Assembly (NCBI GenBank): GCA_949152475.1
Contig: OX424556.1
Span: 12,458,664-12,522,663, forward strand
Origin: Terebella lapidaria
Taxonomy: Eukaryota > Annelida > Polychaeta > Terebellida > Terebellidae
Direction: 5' to 3'
Length of the DNA: 64,000 nucleotides
The notes beneath the pieces are model-generated. The model was not told the DNA's origin. It made no database searches and was given only the letters and a program-made list of their open reading frames with translations. The translations under genes were made by a program, and so were the position numbers. Of the stretch, positions 45,952 through 55,976 are shown in pieces (positions within the stretch are counted from its first letter, which is position 1; each line of letters begins with the position of its first letter).

Positions 45952-46474
45952 ACTGTGGAAGGGATATAACCCACAACTCGACTACATACGAATCATCATA
46001 AATTCATAGAAAAATAATCACATTTTTTCCTTTTAGTGACAATATTTGTAATATTGTGCGTAACAGGTTAACATGTTGGGTTGTTCTGAACAACGCATCA
46101 TCAGCAAATTCATAGAAAAATATAACCACTGTATTAACAACTTTGAACGGTAGTAAAAAAAAAACCAGTGCAACAGTATCAATTCAAGTAATGCTAATAA
46201 CGTTGTATGTTCTGAAAATATTGAGGTTCTTTGCAGGGTATCCCACATTCAATGGAGAAAATTTGCCCGCTATAATATCTAAGCAATTACCACAGATATA
46301 GATTTGTGATTACCACAGATATCACAGATGTACGTAACACACAACAGTTCATATATCATTTGGGTTTCGAAAAGTTAAGATCTCACAAGCGTATAATTGA
46401 ATAACTTCTTACGTATAAATAAATATGAGCATCTCTTGTGTTTTGGACGACACACATATAGCTTGCCAGTTCTA

Positions 46475-46480
46475 TTTATT
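46475..46480 (-). terminator. Polyadenylation signal AATAAA
   Basis: TTTATT on the plus strand gives AATAAA on the minus, 46 bases beyond the receptor stop codon, a plausible short 3' UTR signal. Confidence 0.45.
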
Positions 46481-46525
46481 AAAAACGACATTATCTCTAG
46501 AGTTGGGTAAATGATATTTTTTTTG

Positions 46526-47812
46526 TTAATCAGACGGGAAATGACAGGTACCTGTCATTACATTCTTGAATTTTATAAATTTTTGTTTAATCCTGCGACA
46601 AAGTCTCTTCAAAGCAAGACGGAAATTGCGGGAACACGCACAGTATAAAAAGAAGTTAGAGGACTGATTAATGTAATGAAAAAACTGTATGAACTCTTGC
46701 CAGATGAAGGCATGAAAGGTCAACTCATACGGTTGTTGTCTCACGCTGATGACGAACGCGTGTATCCGAAAGGCGTAGCTTGGCAGGTTCAGAAGAACGA
46801 ACACACTGGACACGATGAGCAGTGCTCTCGTGATACGCAGCTGGGTTTGGTGTCGTCTTGTGAAAAACCTTCCATGGCGAACTTTCGCGTTGTACCCTGT
46901 CGTCGACATGCGGATGTTTGAGCGAGATGCACTGGTAGAAGTCTGAGCATGCTGGTGCCTGGTATTGTCCGTTTCGATATGGGATGAGAACTGAGAAAGC
47001 ATCTCATCCACACTGTCCTGGGGTACGTTTGGGGTGCCACTGTGGGAGCTCGCGTAACGACATATCCTTATCCCTATGCCCGTGTTCATGAATATTATAG
47101 CAATGGACGGTACAATAACAGTACACATTGTGTCTACACTGCGGATGAGCTTGAGCACTTTTAAATACTCTGGGGCCTGTGAACAAATTTGAAGCCCACC
47201 TGGGATATACTGTACTTCTGTAGTAAACATAGAGAATGTATAAAAGGCCAGTGCTGACGCGGTGAGTGACGTCATCACGATTATAGCGCGCTTGCGCGTG
47301 CAGAGCCTGTGACGTTTGAGCGGATGATAAACAACGATCCATCGTTCACACGTGAAGCTGAAGACCGTCCAAACGGACAGGAAACTGCAGACGTACATCG
47401 AATAGAGGATCGTCTGACACCATCCATTCTTGTGAAATATGTTAATCCCCACCCATCCGAACCACACGACGAATACCGATACCAGAGAAACATTGTCCAC
47501 GGCGGCGAGAAATGCCAAATATACACTAGAGCTCTGTCTGCACAATCGCGGCGTGGCCACGTACACGAGAAAAGTTACAGTGTTTCCAACGATTCCAATA
47601 AGGATTATTATCGGGAGGACGTAGACATGTAGCATGTCGATAACGCCCTGGAATGCCAAATCACTCGCATGCAGCTTCAGCTGGGTGCTATTAATTAACG
47701 AAGTGTTGGTATCCAACAACGCAAAGAATTCACTGTAATTATAGCTTGAGAGGATTTCGTCCTTCAGCATCTCCGAGAACAATTCGTCTTCCAAAAAGGA
47801 TAGATCCTCCAT
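46526..47812 (-). CDS. Class A (rhodopsin-like) GPCR, neuropeptide-receptor-like
   Basis: An intronless 428-residue receptor. Three N-glycosylation sequons lie in the N-tail (N25, N36, N41). TM1 is about 62-86 with the G76-N77 pair, TM2 about 97-119 with D106, C132 at the ECL1/TM3 border pairs with C210 in ECL2, and TM3 ends in E156-R157-W158 (DRY equivalent). TM4 is about 174-196 and TM5 about 224-247. A long basic, Ser/Thr-rich ICL3 (248-323) follows. TM6 has LNLPSY (P344). TM7 has SSNFFLY in place of NPxxY, then CACSRNFR and a basic tail. The HKNGWCQT, YVCSFLSVW and NFFLYC..S..FR features recall invertebrate FMRFamide/TRH-type peptide receptors; the ligand is unknown. The start ATG at 47810-47812 is followed by an acidic N-tail. 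Two decayed paralogues share its 5' end and leader. The frame is intact and all key structural residues are present, so it is probably functional. Confidence 0.93.
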   Translation of the reverse strand: MEDLSFLEDELFSEMLKDEILSSYNYSEFFALLDTNTSLINSTQLKLHASDLAFQGVIDMLHVYVLPIIILIGIVGNTVTFLVYVATPRLCRQSSSVYLAFLAAVDNVSLVSVFVVWFGWVGINIFHKNGWCQTILYSMYVCSFLSVWTVFSFTCERWIVVYHPLKRHRLCTRKRAIIVMTSLTASALAFYTFSMFTTEVQYIPGGLQICSQAPEYLKVLKLIRSVDTMCTVIVPSIAIIFMNTGIGIRICRYASSHSGTPNVPQDSVDEMLSQFSSHIETDNTRHQHAQTSTSASRSNIRMSTTGYNAKVRHGRFFTRRHQTQLRITRALLIVSSVFVLLNLPSYAFRIHAFVISVRQQPYELTFHAFIWQEFIQFFHYINQSSNFFLYCACSRNFRLALKRLCRRIKQKFIKFKNVMTGTCHFPSD

Positions 47813-47930
47813 GTTTTATTACAGATACGTCCCAATTTAAGGCATCTGAAAATATTCCACGGTCTCCTGAAGTAGTCTTCCTTCATTAATGTATTGAGTC
47901 CGTCATGTTCTAGACACCATATGGATAGTT
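47813..47930 (-). promoter_or_regulatory. Conserved 5' leader of the receptor family
   Basis: The 110-odd bases upstream of the ATG are shared with the pseudogenes at 24.1 and 32.05 kb (TTACAGATACGT..CCCAATTTAA, AATATTCCACGGTCTCCTGA, AGTAGTCTTCCTTCATTA, GAGTCCGTC), and similarity stops near 47925. TTACAGATACGT continues the family identity rather than showing a splice site. Likely 5' UTR or proximal promoter; no TATA box placed. Confidence 0.5.
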
Positions 47931-48372
47931 AATATCTGCATGGTTAGGTTGAGCCTGTATTCCTAAACAGACACATGTTGGTGCACTCCTTGAAATTACT
48001 CAGTAATTATGGTAAAACCCGGCACGCTATACAGCGATCCGTTTTACCACCGCAGTGACTCGAAAGTTTCGGCCGAGAACCTCCTGGATCCAGTCAATTA
48101 CGTGCTGTCATAGTCGGTGGTCTCAACATTGATCGCATTACGTCACTCTTGGTTTCATAGCCATTCATTTATCTCCCTTCGCGACACGCACGGCAATAAA
48201 AGTCGAAGCGTCGTTAGTAATGTGGAACCAACTTGTTTCCAAATATGTAGTAAGATTATTGTTTTCAAATGTAAACATCTCGTCTTAGCACAGCGATACG
48301 CCATGATTCAAATTGGAAGATACCTGATCACTCTCCAGTGACGCCATGACTGCAGACGATACTGGTAATGCG

Positions 48373-48870
48373 TCATGTGTATTGGCTTTTGATCCGATAA
48401 GACTTTTCAATGGAGTGAATCTTGATTTCTTCAGTCCAAACTATCGAAATACACGAGACTGGATGTATCTCTTCGTTGAATTGTAACACACCCACGACAT
48501 AAATCCATATGAAAGTCATTTCACCTGTTGTGTCCCGTTTCGTTGAAAGACAGACGGGGATATATCGGACGATGTACCATGTCGTTTTATTCTCCATTCC
48601 ACATAGTCATCAGCCTCCCGGCTTCCATTAAAACACTGTCCTGTATTTTCACAAATGCGGAAGCCCACCAATTCCCCGGAGAACACAGGGCAAAGCAATA
48701 GATGTGCGACTGTGGACGGTCTCGCTGCTCTGACACATGAGTGAGACGAGACGGATACTGGGTGCCCGCGACGTGCGGCGACTATGCACGCGGCTCTGCG
48801 GCCTTTTAGCTAAGACGTAGCTAGGAGCCTGCTACATCGACTGTCTGGCAAGCTGTCTGGTGCGTTGTTC
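48373..48870 (-). other. GC-richer region with weak exon-like frames
   Basis: Minus-strand frames at 48516-48698 (starts MLCPVFSGELVGFRICENTG, with TQQ directly before CAG|GTGAAA) and 48373-48597 (contains YVVGVLQFNEEIHP and SIVWTEE) overlap in different frames. The latter faintly resembles the agonist-domain block of Cys-loop channels (QFNE..V..I.WTDE), but too little matches to call. 48718-48850 is CpG-rich (CGCGACGTGCGGCGAC) and could be a promoter. No known neighbour supports either reading. Confidence 0.2.
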
Positions 48871-49189
48871 TGCTGCTGTCGATAGGTGGGTTGAAATGGC
48901 TCATATTCTCTCGTCAAGGGACTAGATTAACTGTGTGCAAATTTTGCCACTGCTAAATTAGTCAAAGTAGAACCCCAGTCACGTTCGAGTCGACCCGTTG
49001 TAGCCAACTGTGTATATTATCACACTACACTAATCAGAGATGCATTAAAAATGTATCTCTCACCTGGACTTATCTTTCTTAATATTCTTCCATTTACTGT
49101 ATATCCTCATCCCCAGGGAATAACATGGACAAAGGTTACAAGTGGAAATGTCTCTTTTATATATATGTATGCCCACAAGTCTTAAGATT
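48871..49189. other. No recognised feature
   Basis: Nothing supported; the region grades into AT-rich palindromic sequence. Confidence 0.4.
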
Positions 49190-49366
49190 TAGATATGAAT
49201 TTAGATATGAAAAAATATTATGACAAGTCATATATTTTATTATATATGACATATATTATTATATATGACAAATTATATAAGTCATAATTATAATAATCAT
49301 AATTATATAAGTCATATATATTATTATATATGACAAGTCATATATAATATCATGACGAGTCATATA
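49190..49366. repeat. AT-rich palindromic minisatellite
   Basis: Repeats of GTCATATAT..ATATATGAC built around TTATTATA, with variants AAGTCATAATTATAATAATC. The palindromic arms carry a GTCATA/TATGAC boundary. It abuts the 362-bp repeat at 49366. Confidence 0.8.
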
Positions 49367-49800
49367 TCAACTCAGTAGCCTACTGGCTTGTGATTGGGTA
49401 CTTTTGTACTTGTCATGTATCTATTCCATGGGGTTAGTTTCGGATTTTTAAATTGTGTTCATAGGTTGTTGGGCAGTTGTATACTAATTCCATCAGGTGT
49501 ACAGTAGAAACAACTACATTTAACACACTGTCTGCCCCTGATGACGCCAGTGTGTCTTTGGATAAACTATTTGGTCGGGCTTTGTTTCTATTGTGAAATG
49601 TTGTATTTTACGTTTCTCTTTGGTGTTATCAAAATCGGATTGTATTGGTGGTAATAGATTGATACTTACATTCATACCACTGAGTCGGTGTCACTGCTGG
49701 CGGACGTTGAATCTGTCCCCGAGGATACCATCAACTCAGTAGCCTACTGGCTTGTGATTGGGTACTTTTGTACTTGTCATGTATCTATTCCATGGGGTTG
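49366..49800 (+). repeat. 362-bp repeat, second block (~1.2 units)
   Basis: ATCAACTCAGTAGCCTACTGG at 49369 and again near 49729 gives a period of 360. Between them are segment A (TVETTTFNTLSAPDDASVSL frame from about 49502) and segment B (ADVESVPEDTINSVAYWLVI, near 49700-49760), followed by GGGTACTT where the 35.6-kb copy has a splice-donor-like CAGGTACTT. Same orientation as the 35-kb block. Confidence 0.8.
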
Positions 49801-50337
49801 TGCTACAGTGGTTAACGTTCTCTAGATCGAACAATAGTCAGCCTTCAATATATGTGAGTGATGTTCAGTCTCGTTCGTCCTATACATATGTACTGAACAA
49901 TCAATCTAAAAGCTCGAGAATCTCAAACTCATAAATGTTGCTTCCATAGGGCGAAAAGAGGAATCCATGATTACCATTCAAGCATCAATGGAACGTTAAC
50001 CCGAGCCTCAGAATGTTATCATGTCACGGATAAATTGAAATCACCAAATATAGGACAGATACGACAATATATTGTATATAAACTTCAAACTCATTTAATA
50101 ACTCAAAACAATACACAGTTTACAAAACAGTGTTGCTTCTGTTTTGCGATGATTCACATTACATAAAGTAAAGTTTCCATTATCAATCAGAAAATATTAT
50201 TCTTAAAAATATTAATATCTTCATTCATTCCATGCAAATTGGCCACCATACACCTATTTGTGTACACACATTGTTCATCGATGTTTGCCAAAAACGCGTT
50301 GATGCATGTAATAGAAGAGGTCCTAAATTAACCTAAA

Positions 50338-50654
50338 TTGATATCCCAACTGGGAGATGCACATGTCGCTTCAATCAATATCCTAACTGAACACAGATAC
50401 AAAGTTCTTATCGATAGTCCATTTCTCTTTGCCAGACCTAGTGCACGTTACCCATACCTATCCCTTTATGAGTATAAGACATGTGAAATATGGTGTGTTA
50501 TTTTACAAAATGAATGTGTAAACAGAAGCAAGCAATGTTGTATTTTTCGCGGCTCGCTCAAACAAAAGTACATGTTATGTTTATGGGACTTTTCCCGCGG
50601 TTGCCAAGGTGCATGGCCTGTTGGGATGTCGTCGGAACTATGAATAGACGTCTG
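50338..50654. other. No recognised feature
   Basis: A 101-codon plus-strand frame crosses 50338-50643 (starts MISQLGDAHVASINIL). It shows no domain or repeat and is left as unsupported. Confidence 0.3.
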
Positions 50655-50860
50655 TTGAACCGCTAAATGTGAAATCAACGCTAAATGTGAAACCTAACAT
50701 TAAATGTAAAAAAAAAACACTAACGGTAAATGTGAAGCCTAACGGTAAATGTAAGAAACCACTAACGGTAAATGTGAAATCTAACGCTAGATGTAAAAAA
50801 ATAAGCAAATCACCCTTAACGGTAAATGCTAAATGTGAAAAATCGGCCAAGAGCAAAACT
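50655..50860 (+). repeat. Minisatellite, CTAACGGTAAATGTGAAA
   Basis: About nine units of 18-30 bases with consensus AACGGTAAATGTGAAA. The repeat stays open on the plus strand from 50669 to 50905 as a Lys/Asn/Cys-rich peptide (TVNVKPNGKCKK-type repeats). No signal peptide or partner exon is visible, so a tandem-repeat by-product is more likely than a gene. Confidence 0.8.
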
Positions 50861-51005
50861 AGGTTATTAGGCCTACTCGACTTTTGTTCATCTTGTGACA
50901 TGTAAATAACCGCCATGGGCTGTCTTCCCGTACTGCCCTTAGGAAAATAATAAAAGCAACAAGAATATGATTAGTACGGAAGCGTAGAAGGGCCACCCAG
51001 GAAAT

Positions 51006-51545
51006 TATTTTTTTTTTAAATTCCCGACTTAGTAACTCGATAATATCGACTTAGTAACTCGATAATATCGACTTAGTATCTCGACTCAAATCACAGCACA
51101 TGATGTATGGTCTGCTTGTGCATATACATAATGAGAAAACAAATAAACACTACTGATTTTATCATGTTTATATGAGGGTCAAATACTGTTAGAAATCTAT
51201 TATGTAATTAATGTAATTGATATTTACATCAGAGGGGAAATTTTTCAATTTAGGTATCATTTATTTCAATGTTCACACGTGGACATATACGCCAATTGGT
51301 ACAGTCATTATTGGTTTCCCACGTACATTATACATACATGTACACATGGGCCGGACAACCCTGATATATTAAGTCGATATTATCGAGTTACTAAGTCGAT
51401 ATTATCGAGATACTAACTCGATATTATCGAGATAGTAAGTCGATATTATCGATTTACTAACTCGGGAATTCAAAAAAAATAAATCTCCTTCCTGTGCCTG
51501 TTCCACGTTTAAGTCGATATCATCGTCGGGAAGTCGGGAATTTTA
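51006..51545. repeat. Inverted pair of palindromic minisatellites, CGATATTATCG core
   Basis: Left array (51025-51085): AATTCCCGAC then units of TAGTAACTCGATAATATCGACT. Right array (51370-51465): units of CTAAGTCGATATTATCGAG(A/T)TA, closing with CGGGAATT and an A-rich tract. The ends (poly-T AAATTCCCGAC; GTCGGGAATT poly-A) are inverted copies, and a further short GTCGGGAATT end lies at 51530. Likely a MITE-like element with minisatellite arms. Linkers match those at 13.2 kb. Confidence 0.8.
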
Positions 51546-51938
51546 AAAAAAATAAATGAACGATTTGTACTCCATGTGTGTGAGTCACCGAGCGCGACTC
51601 CGTGACTGACCCCACGCAGCCCAGCCAGCTATGGACCGGAGAGGCATGATCAAGGCAGTATTTGGTGAAAACACATGGAGACTTATACCTGATATACTTG
51701 TATGTATCACGTCTATAATTTACATGTGTGTCCATGTGTTTCCACCTGCAAGACCGGGATGCGGTAGAGTACTCGTTTGTTAAAATGACAATGACAATCA
51801 TGAGAGCTTTACTGTATAGGGTATTATATTCGGGATTGACAACAATGTTTACATCTCGGATTTGAGCATTTTAAAGAACTATCATATTTATTCAGGGTGT
51901 CAACTTTAAGATCCCGCTTAAATATGTTACGATGTGTA

Positions 51939-52925
51939 TTATTCTTCAACCCACTTATTACAAACACCTCGTATGCCACAGTTAAATAATTTACTTAGCA
52001 ATATTTCATGAGACAACGTATCGGAGGCTTTACTGAGATCGATAAAGATAGCAAGAGTAAAATGTTTTGATGATTTGTTGTTTTCTTCAGTGATTGATTT
52101 CAATATATGTAGCACAGGATGAATAGTGGAGTGTTTTGGTCTGAATCCGTATTGGTGTTCATAAAAATAATCATGTTTTTTCAAGAAAAGTAAGGATTTG
52201 TTTGTATACGATGCGTTCTAGTAATTTAGAAAAGGCAGGGAGTAGACTGATAGGTCTGTAGTTTTCTATGTTGGTTTTATCTCCAGAATTGTGAATTGAC
52301 ACTACTTTAGCAATTTCATGTTATCAGGAACAGTTCCATTTTTCATACTAAGATTGAAAATATAGACCAGTGATTCTTTGACTTCATGAATTGTTGATTT
52401 CACTATTTTGCTAGAGATCTCATCGTGACCGTGGCTCGATTTCGATTTTTGACTATTAGCTGCGGTGACCACAACGCTAGGAAGAATTGATTTCAGGAAT
52501 ATACTATTGTTTATTTTATCATCGAAATTTTGCTGTTGTCCGTTTGCGGGTTTGATCGTTTGATTTAGTTTTTGACCGATATTTGTGAAGTAGTTATTGA
52601 ATGCATTCGATATCTCATTTGTATCGGATGTATGTTTATTATTGATTGTGAAAGAAGTCGGTAATGTGTTGGCAGCATTTGAGCAATTTAAGGCTTCTTT
52701 CAAAATTTTCCAGGTTTGCTTCATATCATTCTTGTGGCGTATTAGTAAATTACCGTAATACATTTTCTTTGTCAGTTTGCGGAGTTATTATAAATGGTAC
52801 AGTAGTTTTTGTATTTACTAGTATCTTCATTAGTGGGATTACTCACTTTAATTTTGCAAAGTTTTGTCTTTCGAGCAGATGAGGCTAAGAGTGTCCTGGT
52901 GAACCACGGTTGATGTTAAACAAAT
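51939..52925 (-). mobile_element. 5'- and 3'-truncated Jockey/CR1-like LINE
   Basis: Minus strand, in order: PWFTRTLL..SSARKTKL at about 52.9 kb; a linker domain (TWKILKEALN) and SKSSHGHDEISSKIVK at 52302-52763; ENYRPISLLPAFSKLLERIV at about 52.25 kb; and the RT fingers YGFRPKHSTIHPVLHILKSI with IFIDLSKASDTLSHEILLSK (51939-52184). It ends before the catalytic FADD motif. The frame changes between segments. It covers exactly the portion that the LINE at 11861-13034 lacks; whether they are the same family cannot be told from non-overlapping parts. Confidence 0.85.
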
Positions 52926-53209
52926 TTGTTAGAAGCAGATATTGATCTGTCAGTATTCATATAAAACGATACATATGCGGCATATGTCATGGATTGAACG
53001 ATGATAAGAGTTGTTTAGTTCTAAACTTCATCAGAATAGTTTATGTTTGTTTTCATTTTAAGAATAGAAGAAGAATGTTCAGTAATATGTGTTTAAATAT
53101 TAAATCTATGTAAAAACTATGTAAAAACTATTGGCAAATGGGAGAAAACTATGAATATAAATGAATTAAAGTATACAATGGATAATGCATAAAAATTTGA
53201 CTTGAATAT

Positions 53210-53355
53210 AATCTCACGATTGATTGGAGAGGGAACAACAAACAACTGATGAAAACTTCATCTCATGAAAACTTCATCTGACGGAGAGGGAACAACAAAC
53301 AACTGATGAAAACTTCATCTGATGGAGAGGGAAGAACAAACAACTGATGAAAACT
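53210..53355 (+). repeat. ~57-bp tandem repeat upstream of the Penelope-like RT
   Basis: GAGAGGGAACAACAAACAAC followed by TGATGAAAACTTCATCT occurs about two and a half times. The ATGAAAACTTCAT part is self-complementary. It leads directly into the RT frame and may be the element's 5' junction. Confidence 0.75.
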
Positions 53356-54096
53356 GAAGCTCTTCATTGTGTCTCAGCTGACACACAGAAACAACCTTGC
53401 CCCGAAATTTCTTACACATGTCAGTACCAGACAGAATGCTGCCTATTCATAACTTTGGAATTTGGTGGTCGAATATTTCAACAAACTATTGGTATTCCCA
53501 TGGGTACAAACTGTGCACCATTATTGGCAGACCTGTTTTTATACTCATACGAATCAGATTTTATCCAACATTTACAAAGAGGAGGTTCTAATAAACTAAC
53601 ATGTAATTTTAATTTCACTTTCCGATACATAGATGATGCACTGTCGCTAAATAATCCCAAGTTTGGTGATTATTTGGATGTCATATATCCAAAGGAACTT
53701 GAAATTAAGGATACTACAGAATCCGCTAATTTTTCCAACTATCTAGACCTGAGGTTGGAGATTGATAATGATTCTAACCTGTCAACTAGATTATATGACA
53801 AACGTGATGATTTCAATTTTTCCATAGTCAATTTCCCTTTTCTAAGCAGCAACATTCCTATGTCACCGGCATATGGTGTGTTTGTTTCTCAACTTATACG
53901 CTATTCCAGAGCTAGTTGCAAATATGAGGACTTTGTCTATCGAAGTGCCCAGCTAGTCTCTAAACTGCTACGACAAGGATATGTTTTACCAAGACTTATA
54001 GCTGCGTTTAAGAAATTCTATGGACGTCATCATGATCTGGTTGATAAATACAGCAAATCCATGTCTGCCATGCAACTAGATCTATTTTCATGTTAA
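53347..54096 (+). CDS. Penelope-like reverse transcriptase, N-terminally truncated
   Basis: 249 codons, open to TAA. RT motif B GIPMGTNCAPLLADLFLY begins at residue 49, the catalytic YIDD is at 94-97, YLDLRLEI follows near 132, and the C-terminal region has KKFYGRHHDLVDKY. The PMG..AP..A..F.. and YIDD pattern is that of Penelope-like (PLE) RTs. The N-terminal RT fingers and any GIY-YIG endonuclease are absent, so this is not a full element. The first 40 codons run out of a tandem repeat and are probably not native, so the ATG is nominal. A broken second copy lies at 40491-41207. Family placement among PLEs is inference. Confidence 0.8.
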   Translation: MKTEALHCVSADTQKQPCPEISYTCQYQTECCLFITLEFGGRIFQQTIGIPMGTNCAPLLADLFLYSYESDFIQHLQRGGSNKLTCNFNFTFRYIDDALSLNNPKFGDYLDVIYPKELEIKDTTESANFSNYLDLRLEIDNDSNLSTRLYDKRDDFNFSIVNFPFLSSNIPMSPAYGVFVSQLIRYSRASCKYEDFVYRSAQLVSKLLRQGYVLPRLIAAFKKFYGRHHDLVDKYSKSMSAMQLDLFSC

Positions 54097-54340
54097 TTTT
54101 GGGGAATTCATGACGGGTGCCACTAGTGGGGCAGGAAATGCTCACTCTTTCCGGAACACCTGATTTCACATCCTATTGGCCATTTACGGGGGTTCATGAG
54201 TTTCCCTGTCATTTTTGTTTTCTCTCACTTCGTATGCCTGATATGACTTTCTGTCCCCGGACTATGAGATTGGATAACGGACCCTGTTTTGTTTGTTCGG
54301 AATACTTAATACTGGGTATTGATTCCACGTCTATTCCACT
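54097..54340 (+). mobile_element. Conserved 3' tail of the Penelope-like element
   Basis: Downstream of the RT stop: AATTCATGACGGGTGCCACT, GGCAGGAAATGCTC, CATGAGTTTCCCTG, ACTTTCTGTCCCCGG, ending ACGTCTATT. The same tail follows the RT at 40960-41207 and stands alone at 12158-12283 and 57149-57231 (both inverted). It serves here as the likely 3' UTR. Confidence 0.8.
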
Positions 54341-54809
54341 AACACATCCACTTGCTCGTCCTTCATGTCACATGGAAAGTTAAATTTTACAGTTTCGTAG
54401 TTCATTGTATCCTCAAAATGTCATCTTTGCAGTATCATGCTACAGTCATGGTCTTAGTGTCCTTTCAAATGATCCAGTCATGGTCTTAGTGTCCTTTCAA
54501 ATGATGCAGTCATAATTCAAATGATCTGCCTCTCGATGATTGCAAAATATATTATTATATGCCTAGGATCTTGTCATACACTGTGGCAAAGAGTAATTTT
54601 ATGAAATATAAAAAATTAAATATACCACCAATAGGGCTGGAAAGTGGAAGTACTGATCGATGACAAATTCCAATGAATTTATTCAGACTGGGGGTAAGCA
54701 CCTGACGCCTCCCTATCTTTTAACATGGGAGTGCATTTAATATGGTGATTTTAAGTATATAAACGATGTCTTTAGTGTATTATAGTATCCATACACGATG
54801 AAGATCTAC

Positions 54810-55305
54810 AAAAAGTGTTGTAAAAGATAAAAGTTGTCCAATTCCACAACATATCCAAGCTTCGAAGATGTTCGTTTTAATGTTGCCCAATGTTTTGGAT
54901 CAAACTGATAATTTATGCTTCTATTTTGGTGTAAAAAATATTTTTCATCACATTCTATCACTTTTATATCGTAAACTATAAAAGCTGGCAACCTTTCGTA
55001 ATTGTTCTGTCAACATCAGAAATTTAGCACAAAATTTTTGTTGCGCTACTGTATGCGTACGTATTACGGTAAATCAACGAATATCGCAAAGCTCTCATAG
55101 TATTTGCGTTTATGCACAAGATTAAAATGTAAAACCTCATGGAAACAATCAGAGATATTATTTTTGAAAGTGATGTGATCCTTTTGTTGACATTACTTTA
55201 TTTAACAAATGATGGCAGGATGGGGCCCACTCATATATACCCTCCGTGGGTCTCATTTTAGGCAAACTCAGAAGACCAGCGCGACGCGCTGGCCAATAAA
55301 TACGT
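54810..55305 (+). repeat. Left copy of a direct duplication (pair at 62.5-63.2 kb)
   Basis: About 80% similar to 62530-63165 in the same orientation (ATTTTGGTGT, CATCACATT, TTTCGTAATTGTTCTG, CAACATCAGAAATTTAGC, TTGCGCTACTGTAT, AAAATGTAAAACCTCAT). Ends with CCAGCGCGACGCGCTGG, a perfect 8-bp-stem hairpin kept identical in both copies. No coding content supported. Confidence 0.8.
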
Positions 55306-55950
55306 TTGGACCAGGTAAACAATAATATAGGCTTATTGACCAATATTGACAGTTATGCCAGAATGCTGCAAGCTTTTGGACCGAGACGAATCATTTTTAT
55401 GTTGTATTTTAGGTTTGCTATTTTTGAGGAAACAATGAACTACAAAACTGTGAAAATATATTTATCTCAACAGCGCCACTTATTATCTGGCGGCATCCAC
55501 ATAGTCCTAGTTAGCTGGCGGCCACCACTTAGCTGTCCATTTAGTAACGATATCGGCATTGATTAGGCCTATTCGACAGTTTTGCCTTATTTCCATCGAA
55601 AAAATTAAGTGGCGGCCGCCATAAAATTAGTTGGGGGCCGTCCGCTGTATAAAAATATTTTCGCACCTGGCACCAACGGGCTTAGGTAGTTATTGACATC
55701 ATGAAAATCTGGTTCCATTGGTTTTTGGTGGTACTACATGTAGGTTGATACTTGTATTCCAACGCCAGGTTCACCCTTCGCACTGTGACAAAAATCGATT
55801 GTTTCTCTCTTTTGACAACTGGGTGGATCTTTAATTATGTTTGATAGAATTTGCATAATAGTAATTCGGGCGGTGTACACTTTACATTGAAACTATTCGT
55901 TGTTTTCACGTTACATCGTAAGTGTTGACAGGCTCTAGAAGAATTCCCTC
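55306..55950. other. Unassigned, with GGCGGCCGCC-type motifs
   Basis: Two or three GTGGCGGCCRCC-like words at 55490-55630 stand out from AT-rich surroundings. No gene, ends or full repeat could be defined. Confidence 0.35.
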
Positions 55951-55976
55951 CTTGTGAATTTCTTGTGCACTTTTGA

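Noticed and set aside
46676-47632. Frames of 80-112 codons on either strand within 46.5-47.8 kb
   Set aside because: Shadows of the receptor coding sequence.
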